A DNA stretch of 64,000 nucleotides from contig JAHDYR010000002.1 of assembly GCA_019828565.1 (NCBI GenBank), positions 124,001-188,000 of the forward strand, written 5' to 3'. Source of the DNA: Carpediemonas membranifera (lineage: Eukaryota; Fornicata). Numbering within the stretch: the stretch's first letter is position 1; the number at the start of each line of letters is the position of its first letter. Of the stretch, positions 27,966 through 38,623 are shown piece after piece. Made by a program: the position numbers and the translations under genes. Under the pieces are notes generated by a model. It did no database searches and was not told the DNA's origin. It was given only the letters and a program-made list of their open reading frames with translations.

Positions 27966-30877
27966 CTACGGCGTCGGCGGCGTATCCCGCTCGACCTTGG
28001 CCGTCTTGCCCGTGCTAATAGGCGAAGCAAAGTACCGCGGGTCGATCTTCCCACTCATAGCTTGCTCAATCACTGCCGCCTTGCCCCCGGGTGTCCGCGG
28101 TGTCCTTGCAGTAAGAGGGGACGACGTCTGCGGACAAAACGCCTTGGGAGCATCATCAGTCTCCAAAAGCTCGATCGGTGGAGTCCTAAAGTTCGAAGAT
28201 TCATACGCATGAAGCATGCGGGCCATACGATCGCTTGGATCCTTGCCCTTGGCCTCAGCGACTTGGTCCATTGACATAAATTTGTCGGAATAGTCGAGGA
28301 AGACATCGCCTACCTGAACCCCCTTCTCGGCCGCCTTGTAGAGGAGGAACTGCTGGGTCTCGTATAACGGGTCGCGACGTATCGCCTCGTACCGTATCTC
28401 ATCGTCAATGAATTTTTTCTGCGCGTCGTGGAGATCTTCCATATCTTTTTTCAGATTCTTTCTAATCTTACTAGATTTGAGCAGCATGTCATGGAATGTC
28501 ATATGATCCACTCTCGTGGTGTTAACACTCCGCCTAGCCTCCTCCACGGTCTCGATACTCCATGTATGGCGATCAGACTCGGCCTTGGGCGTCCCATCGT
28601 CCTCCTTGGTTCCCTCGTTCGTCCCTGTGGGTTGTTCTGGGTCTGTAGTGGAGATATGGACTCTCCTCCCCTTGGCCCGCCGTTCTTCCTCAGCCTGTCT
28701 TAACCTGCGCTGTGACTCTGGGGGAAGTCGCTCATAAATGCGCTTAGCTCTCTTGAGCTCCTTGGTGTATTGGACAGAATGGGCAGACGGTCTGGCCGAG
28801 GCATATGTGTGGCCTCCCTTTGTGTTACGAACGAGGTCAATCCTTCTTCTGTGCTCCTCGTGAATTTGCTGCTGGGCCTTTTGCTCCAGACGCTTGGCAT
28901 CGTGGTCAAGGAGTTGCTGGATGAGCTTCGGTGATAGCTCAGCGACTCCTATGACGTTGTTCGCATAGTCCAAGTTGCTGTTGAGTTCAATCTTCTTCTG
29001 ACGCAGGTCCACATCCCCAGCAGGGTCATGTTCGACTCCAATAAGCCGCGAAGCATGGCTGTAATTGGCCCGGGCCACGTCCAGGATGTAGCTGTCGGTC
29101 TTGTGCTGCCTTCGTGCCTCATCCGATATCACATCATAGTAGTCTAGCTCGAGCTTCTTAGCGGGGAGCTTATGGCTCGAAATCCGGAGGCGACTCTCGG
29201 CTTGGCGTCGCATGGCGTTCTGCTTGACCTCACGTACGATGTCTTGGCTTGAATCCCGTACTTCCCGGGGCTTGTCGTCGTCTTCCTTCGCCCGACCCGA
29301 CCGCTCATCCTCGTCAGTGTACTCAATAGTCCGCGATCGCCTAAGTTTCTGCTTCCTTACGTGGATCTTGTCAATCTCCTGGACCACATTTCGACCCTCG
29401 TCGACTCTGGGCAGTTTTCGGAACTTATCGAAAGAAAGCTCGTCAATTTCCAGTGACAGTGGGATCTGGTCGGCCGTAGGAGCGGCGAGTGGCTTGGATT
29501 CATTCAGAGGCCGAGGAAGGGGCGTGATGTGCTGGATGGGGCGAGGGCCATGAGGCGACTCAGAGTCACCCGATGCAGTCGACTTCTTGCCGTAAAGATT
29601 GCGGACGGCACGACTCCGTTTGAGTCTGGATGAGGCGTCTTCCACTGTTGTCAGCCGCATGCTTCTCGAGAAGTTGCCGTCTCGGACCCACACCTCGTCG
29701 TCGCTGTCGTCGCTCCTCTGCCCAGTACCGTCGTCCACAATAGTGTCGGGCCCGCCGAGGTCGAGATCACGATCGAACAAGGCCACCATAACATCTTCAT
29801 CAATTGATGTGTCGTCCTCTAAGTCATCCGAGTCACGTCTCATGTCCTCCGGGCCGGCGTCGAGGCGTCCAGTCTGTAGGAAGGCCCTCACCCGGTGCTG
29901 GAGGGCAGTGTCCTTCGCCATTGCTTCTTTGCGGTGCCTCGCCTTAATCTGGCGCTCCTTGATCTTCTCAGATGGTCTGGCTGAGTGGTTCGACCGCAAG
30001 GCCTTGACAACCTCGGCTAAGGCGTCTTTGTAGTCCGACGCACTTGCCTTGAGGATCTCTTTAGCTTCAGATTCAAGGTCGTACTCTCTTCGGGCGAGGT
30101 CAGCCTCATCTACGGTAAGAGGCATGCCGTTCAGCACCTGGAGGTTGCAGAACGGCCCGTCCTTGGGGAGTACGGCCTCGTTCATGTCTACATAGTGCTC
30201 AGTGTCATTGGTAATGCCCTTGAGCCTGTCCCGGACCTCCTGTGGCGAGTCCCGGCCGGGGTTTACCCCGTAGTACTGCAGACGACCCTCTGTCTGAGAG
30301 CTGAAGAGGTTGGGAGTGCGTGCGCCCTTGCGTGCAGCAGTTGCCGGTCGGGGGCGTTGGGGCGGTGCCTGACCGAAGCGGCGGACAAGGTTGGCCCATG
30401 TTCCGTCATCCACGGGCCGGAAGACGAGGTCCGTGAGGAGTGTGACGCGCTCGGTTACATGTGGAAGTGGGTTATCGCGAATATCGAGGTTTGTCAGGTT
30501 GGGACAAACACCGAGGCCCAGAATGTCCGTAATGTGGAGGAGCATGTTGCTGGACAGGTCGATGCGCTCTAGATGGGGCATGGCTGTGATGATCTTGAGC
30601 GGATGGAGGCGAGTGAGGCGGTTGTTAGAGAGATTGAGGTATTTCACAGAGGAAAAGATATAGATGGGTGAAGGGATGTTACGAAGTACCTGTTTGGAGA
30701 CGTCAAGTTCTTCCATCTGCTGCAGGATCTCGGTGGGGTAGTTCTGAGTGAGAATTTGGTAAAAATACGAACTTCGAAGAGGAACTGCAGTGCTTTTGGC
30801 ACACTATTGTCGTCATTATCAAGTGTATCAAGGTCTGTGAGGCTCAAAGGGCCGAGAGGCGGCACTTTAGGCTCCAT
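27966..30877 (-). CDS. Leucine-rich repeat / coiled-coil protein (one 29-nt intron)
   Basis: About 960 residues from ATG 30877. Exon 1 (30877-30773) encodes MEPKVPPLGPLSLTDL...; splicing of 29 nt joins LQFLFE to NYPTEILQQMEELDVSKQVL in frame. Three to four SDS22-like LRRs follow (VKYLNLSNNRLTRL, LERIDLSSNMLLHI, LTNLDIRDNPLPHV), then a long charged, mostly helical region with two proline-rich breaks. Acidic patches (DDLEDDTSIDEDVM) and a Glu/Arg-rich coiled coil (LPPESQRRLRQAEEERRAKG) fill the rest. It resembles cytoskeletal or axonemal LRR scaffolds in design, but I cannot assign a specific orthologue. Confidence 0.75.
30744..30772 (-). other. 29-nt intron in the LRR gene
   Basis: Begins GTTCGT and ends TCTCACTCAG. 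Without removal the upstream exon and the LRR exon are in different frames; removal gives an uninterrupted protein. Confidence 0.7.
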
Positions 30878-31632
30878 TCCGAGAAAGCGTATGTCGGTGG
30901 CGATAATCTGCGAATAGGACAAGAAGATTGCCTGGCGACTTGGCCCATAGGTCAGAGTGAATGAGGCTTGGCGAAACCTACTTCTAGTCTATTGGGCTGT
31001 GATAATTCGGCCTTTTTGATCTACCGTGCTTTGTCGTCAGGCGACCTGAAGCGTGATGAGCGGGAGACCAACAACTCGTCAAGAATCCAATAAGAGGACC
31101 TAATTCAAGATCTTATCGGGTCTACTCTGCCGGCAACAACAACTGGTCATCTAACCGTGATGGCCTGATGAGTGGGTTGGAACGATGAAACTGGGCCAAA
31201 TCTGTGAGGATCTTGTGGTAGAGTTTGACTGATCTCCAACTAATGGCGACTCTTTTCGACGAGGAACGGGTGTGAAACTCGCTAAGTCAAGTCGGAACAA
31301 TTTGAATGAACAGCTAGTTGTTCTGTAGTTGGCTCGTTAAGACTACCAATGAGCTGTGGCAGTCGGACACAAGATCAGGTCTGCTCGGCCCAGAGGACAT
31401 GAAGCAGCGTTGCCATGGCCGAGAAGGAGGCCACTGCCGTCTCAGAAAAGATGCTCAGCTGTTGCGTGACCCTGCCGACAGACAAATCTCGCACTGACAG
31501 CATGTCATGGGCCGGATGAGAGTCTTACCTCCTGATTTAGCCTTAATAGACATCCTAGGCGTCTGCATGCCAGGCTAACAGCACAAGACTGCTTGAAGAC
31601 TTTGGATATGTACATCGAAAAATCAGGCGATT
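30878..31632. other. Gene-free stretch between the LRR gene and the DIRS array
   Basis: No ORF with protein-like composition on either strand. It contains the LRR gene promoter and possibly the edge of the DIRS element. Confidence 0.4.
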
Positions 31633-31823
31633 AGTCAGACAGGCTGACGATCCGGTAGACTCCGTCCATTCCCACAGGGGGGGTAGGTAATTTATTGTGT
31701 CGCGTTCTCGCATCGTCCCGGGTCTATCTCTGTGTAAGCCGGAGTAAATTACCTCGCTCGACCTTACGTAATGCCGAGCGTCACCCTCCGAAGGAGGGGA
31801 TCGGGAGCAAGGCTGCCCCGCGG
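31633..31823. repeat. Candidate terminal region of a DIRS-type element
   Basis: A 46-bp segment at 31633-31679 (AGTCAGACAGGCTGAC... to CCCACAGGG) is a direct repeat of internal element sequence at about 31941, 33283 and 34624. It contains GTCAG/CTGAC as a small hairpin. It is followed by a perfect 10-bp inverted repeat AGGTAATTTA (31685-31694) / TAAATTACCT (31745-31754) and a CCCTCC-GAA-GGAGGG hairpin near 31786-31800. Repeats of an internal segment at the end recall the split/complementary repeats of DIRS elements. Confidence 0.45.
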
Positions 31824-32664
31824 TTTCAGTTCGCTCTTGAACAACTGAACCGCCCTTATGAGACGCACGATCCCGTCTTTGAGATCGTATCGAATCATCC
31901 TCGACCTCTCGCGCCGAAGTTTTGGCTCCGCTGGCCTTGCCAGTCAGACAGGCTGACGATCCGGTAGACTCCGTCCATTCCCACAGGGAACCAGTCGCCG
32001 CCCAAGCGATTGCAGCCGATCGGTGCACTTGGACGTTGAAGGCATAGGGTCTCCCGTCGACCACGAAACCCAGCAGCGGGCTGTCCGAGGCCCTGACCCC
32101 TAACTGGTAGTAGCCCTTGACTAGGTCCAAGCGTGCCATGTAGTCTCCTTCGCGAAGCTGGGCCATCGCTTGCTTGACTCCCTTCAGCCGAAAGGTTCGA
32201 TGTTCCGTTGACACTGCGTTCAATGCCCTTAGGTCGTGGATCAGACGCGTCTCTGGTGGCGTCTTCGGCACAGTGAAGATAGGTGAGATCAAGCTGGGAG
32301 ACCGGCATGGGCTTGCCGCGCCCAGGCTCAGGAGGGTTTTTCAGGTGGTCGCGGAATGCCTTGCGGTCCTTGGCGCGAGTTGGTGGTAGGCGCGGATGAC
32401 GAGGGTGCGCTCTTAGGGATATCGGGACGCCCTCGCGTAGCCACGTAACCACCTCTGATGGCGCGCCCAAGTGCCTCCATAGGCGCCACTGCCTGTTGAT
32501 GCAGGGAAATGGTGGAACTGACGGGGGAGGAGGTGCTGTGGACGGGGGAGGAGGAGGCGTCGGTGACAGGGGAGGAGATTGAGGAGTAGTGGGATTTGTG
32601 GTTGGATGAGGAGTTAGGACCTGTGGACCGGGGCGAGGATCCTTGATGGGTGGTTTCTTTTGAC

Positions 32665-33240
32665 TTAGTTTGAGTTCTTCGTGCCGGCGCGCTTCGGCTT
32701 CTTCCCGTGAAAACCCCGGTTGCCGCCGTCATGTCCGGTGCCGGGCTTGGTGTTCTTCTCGGTCAGGCGGGGGATCTTGGACAGGGTGCGGAGGACGAGA
32801 GTCTCGATCTCCGTCTCGTTCATCTCGTGGCGCTCGGCAAGGGCGGCCATGCCCGCGGTGGAGACAGCAGAGGCGGCTAGGTAGCCGTAGCGGTCCTTCA
32901 CCCATAGGACTCGGTGACGGAGGAAGATGCGAGCGAGTACGGCGAAGCCACTGATTCGATTGAACTTGAAGCTGCGGTAGATCTCCTCGAGGAACTCCGC
33001 CTCTTCGCGCATAGTGGATGAAGCAGGACGCTTCCAAGTCATGGTGGTCTCTTGCCGAAGCAGATCTACTGTCTCTCGGACGTTGCCGCCGGCAGTAAAT
33101 GCGTCTTGAAGCTGTTGAACGGTGGCTTTGAGCTCTGCGATCTCTTGGGCGGCGTCTCCCATCTGTTTCAGTTCGCTCTTGAACAACTGAACCGCCCTTA
33201 TGAGACGCACGATCCCGTCTTTGAGATCGTATCGAATCAT
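32665..33240 (-). CDS. DIRS-type gag-like ORF1 (array unit 1)
   Basis: 191 residues from ATG 33240. A coiled-coil N-terminus (AVQLFKSELKQMGDAAQEIA and LKATVQQLQDAF) is followed by a helical domain (EEAEFLEEIYRSFKF, FAVLARIFLRHRVLW) and a basic, Gly-rich tail (HDGGNRGFHGKKPKRAGTK). It overlaps the following ORF, which is usual between DIRS ORF1 and ORF2. Called Gag-like by position and by analogy with the 338-877 ORF. No zinc knuckle is present. Confidence 0.5.
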   Translation of the reverse strand: MIRYDLKDGIVRLIRAVQLFKSELKQMGDAAQEIAELKATVQQLQDAFTAGGNVRETVDLLRQETTMTWKRPASSTMREEAEFLEEIYRSFKFNRISGFAVLARIFLRHRVLWVKDRYGYLAASAVSTAGMAALAERHEMNETEIETLVLRTLSKIPRLTEKNTKPGTGHDGGNRGFHGKKPKRAGTKNSN

Positions 33241-33811
33241 CCTCGACCTCTCGCGCCGAAGTTTTGGCTCCGCTGGCCTTGCCAGTCAGACAGGCTGACG
33301 ATCCGGTAGACTCCGTCCATTCCCACAGGGAACCAGTCGCCGCCCAAGCGATTGCAGCCGATCGGTGCACTTGGACGTTGAAGGCATAGGGTCTCCCGTC
33401 GACCACGAAACCCAGCAGCGGGCTGTCCGAGGCCCTGACCCCTAACTGGTAGTAGCCCTTGACTAGGTCCAAGCGTGCCATGTAGTCTCCTTCGCGAAGC
33501 TGGGCCATCGCTTGCTTGACTCCCTTCAGCCGAAAGGTTCGATGTTCCGTTGACACTGCGTTCAATGCCCTTAGGTCGTGGATCAGACGCGTCTCTGGTG
33601 GCGTCTTCGGCACAGTGAAGATAGGTGAGATCAAGCTGGGAGACCGGCATGGGCTTGCCGCGCCCAGGCTCAGGAGGGTTTTCAGGTGGTCGCGGAATGC
33701 CTTGCGGTCCTTGGCGCGAGTTGGTGGTAGGCGCGGATGACGAGGGTGCGCTCTTAGGGATATCGGGACGCCCTCGCGTAGCCACGTAACCACCTCTGAT
33801 GGCGCGCCCAA
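33241..33811 (-). pseudogene. DIRS-type RT, N-terminal part only (array unit 2; also in units 1 and 3)
   Basis: From ATG 33811: LGAPSEVVTWLREGVPI as in the element at 0.95 kb. The RT start follows: ISPIFTVPKTPPETRLIHDL, RALNAVSTEHRTFRLKGVKQ, ARLDLVKGYYQLGV, LLGFVVDGRPYAFNVQ. The sequence then loses frame before the expected PFGLS...YxDD motifs and runs into the next unit. All catalytic motifs after the first Asp (ARLD) are therefore missing in every unit. Equivalent pieces lie at about 31900-32470 and 34582-35063. Confidence 0.65.
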
Positions 33812-34005
33812 GTGCCTCCATAGGCGCCACTGCCTGTTGATGCAGGGAAATGGTGGAACTGACGGGGGAGGAGGTGCTGTGGACGGGGGAGGAGGAGGCG
33901 TCGGTGACAGGGGAGGAGATTGAGGAGTAGTGGGATTTGTGGTTGGATGAGGAGTTAGGACCTGTGGACCGGGGCGAGGATCCTTGATGGGTGGTTTCTT
34001 TTGAC

Positions 34006-34581
34006 TTAGTTTGAGTTCTTCGTGCCGGCGCGCTTCGGCTTCTTCCCGTGAAAACCCCGGTTGCCGCCGTCATGTCCGGTGCCGGGCTTGGTGTTCTTCT
34101 CGGTCAGGCGGGGGATCTTGGACAGGGTGCGGAGGACGAGAGTCTCGATCTCCGTCTCGTTCATCTCGTGGCGCTCGGCAAGGGCGGCCATGCCCGCGGT
34201 GGAGACAGCAGAGGCGGCTAGGTAGCCGTAGCGGTCCTTCACCCATAGGACTCGGTGACGGAGGAAGATGCGAGCGAGTACGGCGAAGCCACTGATTCGA
34301 TTGAACTTGAAGCTGCGGTAGATCTCCTCGAGGAACTCCGCCTCTTCGCGCATAGTGGATGAAGCAGGACGCTTCCAAGTCATGGTGGTCTCTTGCCGAA
34401 GCAGATCTACTGTCTCTCGGACGTTGCCGCCGGCAGTAAATGCGTCTTGAAGCTGTTGAACGGTGGCTTTGAGCTCTGCGATCTCTTGGGCGGCGTCTCC
34501 CATCTGTTTCAGTTCGCTCTTGAACAACTGAACCGCCCTTATGAGACGCACGATCCCGTCTTTGAGATCGTATCGAATCAT
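34006..34581 (-). CDS. DIRS-type gag-like ORF1 (array unit 2)
   Basis: Identical in sequence to the ORF at 32665-33240, one 1341-bp unit upstream. Only the downstream RT start differs in what follows it. If the array is real, the locus has two intact copies of this gene in tandem. Confidence 0.5.
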   Translation of the reverse strand: MIRYDLKDGIVRLIRAVQLFKSELKQMGDAAQEIAELKATVQQLQDAFTAGGNVRETVDLLRQETTMTWKRPASSTMREEAEFLEEIYRSFKFNRISGFAVLARIFLRHRVLWVKDRYGYLAASAVSTAGMAALAERHEMNETEIETLVLRTLSKIPRLTEKNTKPGTGHDGGNRGFHGKKPKRAGTKNSN

Positions 34582-35192
34582 CCTCGACCTCTCGCGCCGA
34601 AGTTTTGGCTCCGCTGGCCTTGCCAGTCAGACAGGCTGACGATCCGGTAGACTCCGTCCATTCCCACAGGGAACCAGTCGCCGCCCAAGCGATTGCAGCC
34701 GATCGGTGCACTTGGACGTTGAAGGCATAGGGTCTCCCGTCGACCACGAAACCCAGCAGCGGGCTGTCCGAGGCCCTGACCCCTAACTGGTAGTAGCCCT
34801 TGACTAGGTCCAAGCGTGCCATGTAGTCTCCTTCGCGAAGCTGGGCCATCGCTTGCTTGACTCCCTTCAGCCGAAAGGTTCGATGTTCCGTTGACACTGC
34901 GTTCAATGCCCTTAGGTCGTGGATCAGACGCGTCTCTGGTGGCGTCTTCGGCACAGTGAAGATAGGTGAGATCAAGCTGGGAGACCGGCATGGGCTTGCC
35001 GCGCCCAGGCTCAGGAGGGTTTTCAGGTGGTCGCGGAATGCCTTGCGGTCCTTGGCGCGAGTTAGGTGTGCTCTGTAGAGGTACCAACACGCTTAGGCGT
35101 TCCTCGAAGGGGTGACACAAACTGTGACATTCAGCTTACACAGCAGGACGAGTAGCAGGACACATTAAATTCTTTCTTCTTTCTTCTTCTTC

Positions 35193-37156
35193 TACAACTC
35201 AACCGTGACAAGTGCCAGTTTTCGAGGGCCGAGGTCGAATTCCTGGGCAGGGTCATATCCCATGGCTGTCAACGCATCGCAGCGGACCGCATTCAAGACA
35301 TCCTGGATCTCGAAATGCCTAAGTCGGTCAAGGGAATGCAAGCGCTCGTCGGATTTCTTAACTATTTCCGGGATCATGTCCCTGGTTTCGCAGAAGTAGT
35401 ACACCCCTTAACTCAAGCGATGGCCTCCAAGATCCCGCTGGGTGGCGACGAGCAAGAGCAAGCCCTACGCAAAGTCAAGACACTCCTCGCCCAAGCAGAA
35501 GCACTCGCCATCTTCGATGCGTCCAAGGAACACACTATTATGACCGACGCGTCAGGGCTAGGCTACGGCGCAGTACTATTGCAGGAAGGCCAACCCGTGT
35601 GCTTTATGAGCAAGGCCTTTGACCAAGTGCAATCGCGATGGTCGGTCGGAGAGAAGGAGGCATTCGCCATCGTCGCCGCCATTAAGCGATGGAACAAGTA
35701 CCTCTCCTGGGGAAAGTTCACCCTCCTCACAGACGATCGCAACCTGATTTACATGCACAAGTCGACTAACGCCAAGGTCCGCAGATGGGCTGAGGCTATG
35801 TCCGACATGGTCTTCGACGTCAAGCACGTCGCTGGCCTTGATAACGGTGGGGCAGACGGCTTATCGCGAGTGTACGTTATGCAGTCCGCATCAGAAGATG
35901 ACGTTGAAGCAGAACACCTCACCGCCGGGGCCCACCTCTCCCGACGCGTGGTCACTGAACGACTCAAGGACCAAGGCAAGTCAGTATCACGTGAGACTGT
36001 CAGCAAGGTCATCGAAAACTGTCCGGTGTGCCAGGTGATTAGACGCCCTCCGGTTGACAGCCCGTCAGGATTGCACACAGCCGTAGATCGCCCGTTCCGT
36101 AGGGTGGCAGTTGACACGATGGGGCCTTTCCCCTCCGTCGACGGCAAGGCTTACATCACAGTCATGATCGACATGTGCAGTCGGTGGACTGAGCTAGTCG
36201 CATCTTCGAGTACCACCGGCGCGGCAGCAGCGGACGCCCTGGTCAACAACTGGATATTGCGTTTCGGGTGCCCTGAGGTTCTCCAATCCGACGGAGGACC
36301 AGAGTTCAAGAACCAACTCTTCAAGCGCATCGCAGATGAGATGGGGTTCAAGATCCATATTACCACGGCTCACCACCCGCAATCCAATGGGATGGTAGAG
36401 CGCGCCAACCAGCAAGTATTACGCATCCTCAAGGCGCGTAAGTTTCAGCTCAGAGGGTCAACCTGGATCGAGAATCTACCTGTCGCCCAGTTCATCGTTA
36501 ATTCATCCCCGCGCACGTCTACACGCCTGTCACCAGCCGAGATAGTTCTCGGGTACGACCTGAGAATACCACAGAACGTGTATGTGACTGATTCTAGTAC
36601 AGCGAGCGCGAGTGAGTCTCACAGGGAAGCGGCCGCAGCGGCTGTCCAACTCGCCAGCAGCCGAGTCCAGGCGATGAGAGAGGACGCCCTCGCAAAGGCT
36701 ACTGCCTCGAGGAATGAGATTATTAGCAGGTTCGTCGTAGTCAAGTACCCCTCTAGACCACCGAACAAGTTGTCACCTGGATGGAGAGGGCCAATGCGAA
36801 GGCTCGCCGGAGTGAAACAACACGGTGTCGTTGTCGCGTATAAGGTTTTAGACCTAGCTGAGAAGGACAACTCGAAAGCGATCACGGTAGACGCATCGAG
36901 AGTTCGGAAGTTCAATCCCGGCAGGCTGACAGAAGATCAGATCAAAGCACTCGCAGCCACGGCTGACGACGAGTGGGAAGTTGAGCGAATCAGTCGATCT
37001 CGAGGTCGAGGCCCGATGTCCAAGCGGGAATACCTCGTCCATTGGGCTGGGTGCGAAGACGAAGAGGCCACGTGGCAAGACTATTCGTCAGTCAAGGACC
37101 TAGAGGCGCTAGACATATTCCTGAAGTCAGACGAGGCCAAGCGAGCCGGTCTGTAA
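35193..37156 (+). pseudogene. 5'-truncated chromovirus pol (RT thumb, RNase H, integrase, chromodomain)
   Basis: An uninterrupted frame starting inside RT (LQLNRDKCQFSRAEVEFLGR) after a pyrimidine tract (TTCTTTCTTC... 35170-35192). RNase H: IMTDASGLGYGAVLL, LTDDRNLIYMH, HVAGLDNGGADGLSR. Integrase: HHCC finger ending NCPVCQV, catalytic D in VDTMGPFP, D in LQSDGGPEFKN and E in SNGMVERANQQV. It ends with a chromodomain (EWEVERISRSRGRGPMSKRE, VHWAGCEDEEATWQDYSSV). Gag, protease and the RT catalytic YxDD are absent. The lack of frameshifts over 650 codons suggests recent loss of the 5' half. Confidence 0.8.
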
Positions 37157-37189
37157 ACCTTCAGCAGCTACTCAATCCAAACCTTTATC

Positions 37190-37504
37190 TCACTCCAAAA
37201 CACCCCCGCTGAGAGCACCGTTCGCGTCCTCAGACCGAGTACAATAGCGAACTAGCTCGGGATGAGCAGCAAAGTACTTGACCCCAGCCTGACTATCACG
37301 GATTGCCTCGGTTGCCAGGATAATCGAGCTGTACTCGCGTCGAGCATAGTGCACGAGCAGATGCAGGGAATTCTCATGCAGATGGTGGCCAACGATTGCC
37401 TCAAGCACATACACACGACGTGGCTCGTTATGATCGAGCGCGACGGGCAGGACGTCACTGCCGGGGACATCGAACAGGAAGTTGTCCATCAAAGAGTGGC
37501 GCAC
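37190..37504 (-). pseudogene. Chromodomain remnant of another chromovirus
   Basis: An open stretch reading VYVLEAIVGHHLHENSLHLL...VHYARREYSS...AIRDSQAGVKYFAAHPELV. The pattern of aromatic and hydrophobic positions and the closing YFAAHPEL match the integrase-linked chromodomain at 8.2 kb (KYFAQHPELEHEV). No integrase is attached. The plus-strand ORF over the same bases looks random. Confidence 0.5.
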
Positions 37505-37597
37505 ATGACCGAAACCAGTGGGGATGTGATGTCCGTGATGCCACGAATGGTATGTGAATCAGAGTATCGATACTGTGACATGATGAGGAGATGATAG

Positions 37598-38304
37598 ATG
37601 AACTGTTTACATAAAGTGCACCGCAGGGTGACTATGCGGAGTCAAGGGGACACCACAGTTCTCCGAAGAGAGCTATAATATCGACGATCTGTCAACTGGG
37701 AGCATTGTGTGCTGCTCATGCGGCTGCCCCCATTCTTCGAACAAGAGCAAGCCGTTCGACTTCTTCTGTGTCAGCTGCCACAACCTCATGCCTCCCCAGA
37801 AGGATGCCTCATTCTTCCAGCTCTCATGGGTTCGTGGAAAAGTTCAAGATGGAACTCAAGAGCTTGGAGAAGAGATACCGCAAGCTTCAAATGCATGTCC
37901 ACCCCGACAAGTTCCACAGCAACGGCGGCGATCAGCTTGAGATGGCCGAGGAGCATTCATCTATCCTCAACACGGCCTACTGGACCCTCCGGGACCCAGA
38001 ACAGCGTGCTTTCTACATGCTTTCCCGCCGCGGCTTTGATATCTCGGAAGAACACATGAGCAAACAAGTGCCGTTCGACCCGATGTTCCTCATGGAGGTC
38101 ATGGAGACCCGTGAGATCATCGAGGAGGTCCCAGCTGAAGCAATGGCTGACATGCCCTCGGATGTGGACAAGGACATTGCTATAAGAGTCGAGCGGCTAG
38201 GAGAGCTCCTTGACAACGACCAGGACAAGGAGGCGTTCGAGATGGCTGTGCAGCTCCGCTACATGAACCAGATTAGACGGGAGTTGTATGAGCTTGTCGG
38301 TTGA
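37598..38304 (+). CDS. HSCB: HscB/Jac1-type Fe-S cluster co-chaperone
   Basis: A zinc ribbon CCSCGC...FFCVSCHNLMPP precedes a J domain containing the HPD motif (KRYRKLQMHVHPDKF) and the HscB C-terminal three-helix domain (FLMEVMETREIIEEV to LRYMNQIRRELYEL). In mitochondria it loads the scaffold protein onto Hsp70 for Fe-S transfer. I place the start at ATG 37598 using a 31-nt intron (37628-37658). This yields MNCLHKVHRRFSEES, a plausible organelle presequence with basic residues. A +1 shift is needed near 37825 (FFQL to HGFVEKF); it may be a sequencing error. The stop codon TGA lies inside a retrotransposon LTR. Confidence 0.8.
37628..37658 (+). other. Probable 31-nt intron in HscB
   Basis: GTGACT...GACACCACAG. 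Splicing fuses a 10-codon exon (ATG 37598) in phase 0 to the zinc-ribbon exon, which has no in-frame ATG of its own after its upstream stop at 37629-37631. Confidence 0.5.
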
Positions 38305-38376
38305 AATCATTTACAGTAAACCGCAGCGGGGTAAAAGTGGTCAAAACTGGACGGAGCAGTTTATAGACCGGTGACA
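38295..38376 (-). repeat. 3' LTR of the 4.36-kb chromovirus
   Basis: 82 bp, identical to the LTR at 42575-42656. In plus orientation its first bases complete the HscB reading frame and supply its TGA stop. Confidence 0.9.
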
Positions 38377-38434
38377 CTACCTCCCTTTTTGATGAGAAAA
38401 CCCCCAACCTGCAAGGAACGGGGGAAAAAGATGG

Positions 38435-38623
38435 TTAGTAGAGTTTCAGGTTCTTCCTCGCCTTACGGGCCAACCTCTTCATCTCCTCGAGGTGTTTCAC
38501 TCCCGAGAGTGGTTCTTCCGTTATGTTTTCGAATCCTACCCACTTGATGGCGGCTGTCCCTTCTTTCCAGTCTACCGATACTACTCGCTCTACCTCCCAT
38601 TTTTTTCTGGTCGAAGCTTGCAA
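38435..38623 (-). CDS. Integrase-linked chromodomain of the 4.36-kb chromovirus
   Basis: RKKWEVERVVSVDWKEGTAAIKWVGFENITEEPL...LEEMKRLARKARK: the EVERV strand, the KWVGF core and a C-terminal helix are the chromodomain plan. It is joined to integrase if one base of the A7 run is restored. Confidence 0.55.
   Translation of the reverse strand: MQASTRKKWEVERVVSVDWKEGTAAIKWVGFENITEEPLSGVKHLEEMKRLARKARKNLKLY

Larger units (their letters stand above)
31824..35063 (-). repeat. 1341-bp tandem array (2.4 copies) of a DIRS-type gag plus RT start
   Basis: Unit 1 is 31824-33165 (1342 bp), unit 2 is 33166-34506 (1341 bp) and a partial unit 3 is 34507-35063. The only difference I see between units 1 and 2 is one T in a T-run (near 32337). 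Each unit holds a complete gag-like ORF and the first part of the RT ORF, then switches directly into the next unit. The copies are virtually identical, so the duplication is very recent, or the array is an assembly product. Confidence 0.85.

Noticed and set aside
31824-35063. CRISPR-like or satellite array
   Set aside because: The 1.34-kb units are protein-coding retroelement sequence, not short repeats with spacers.
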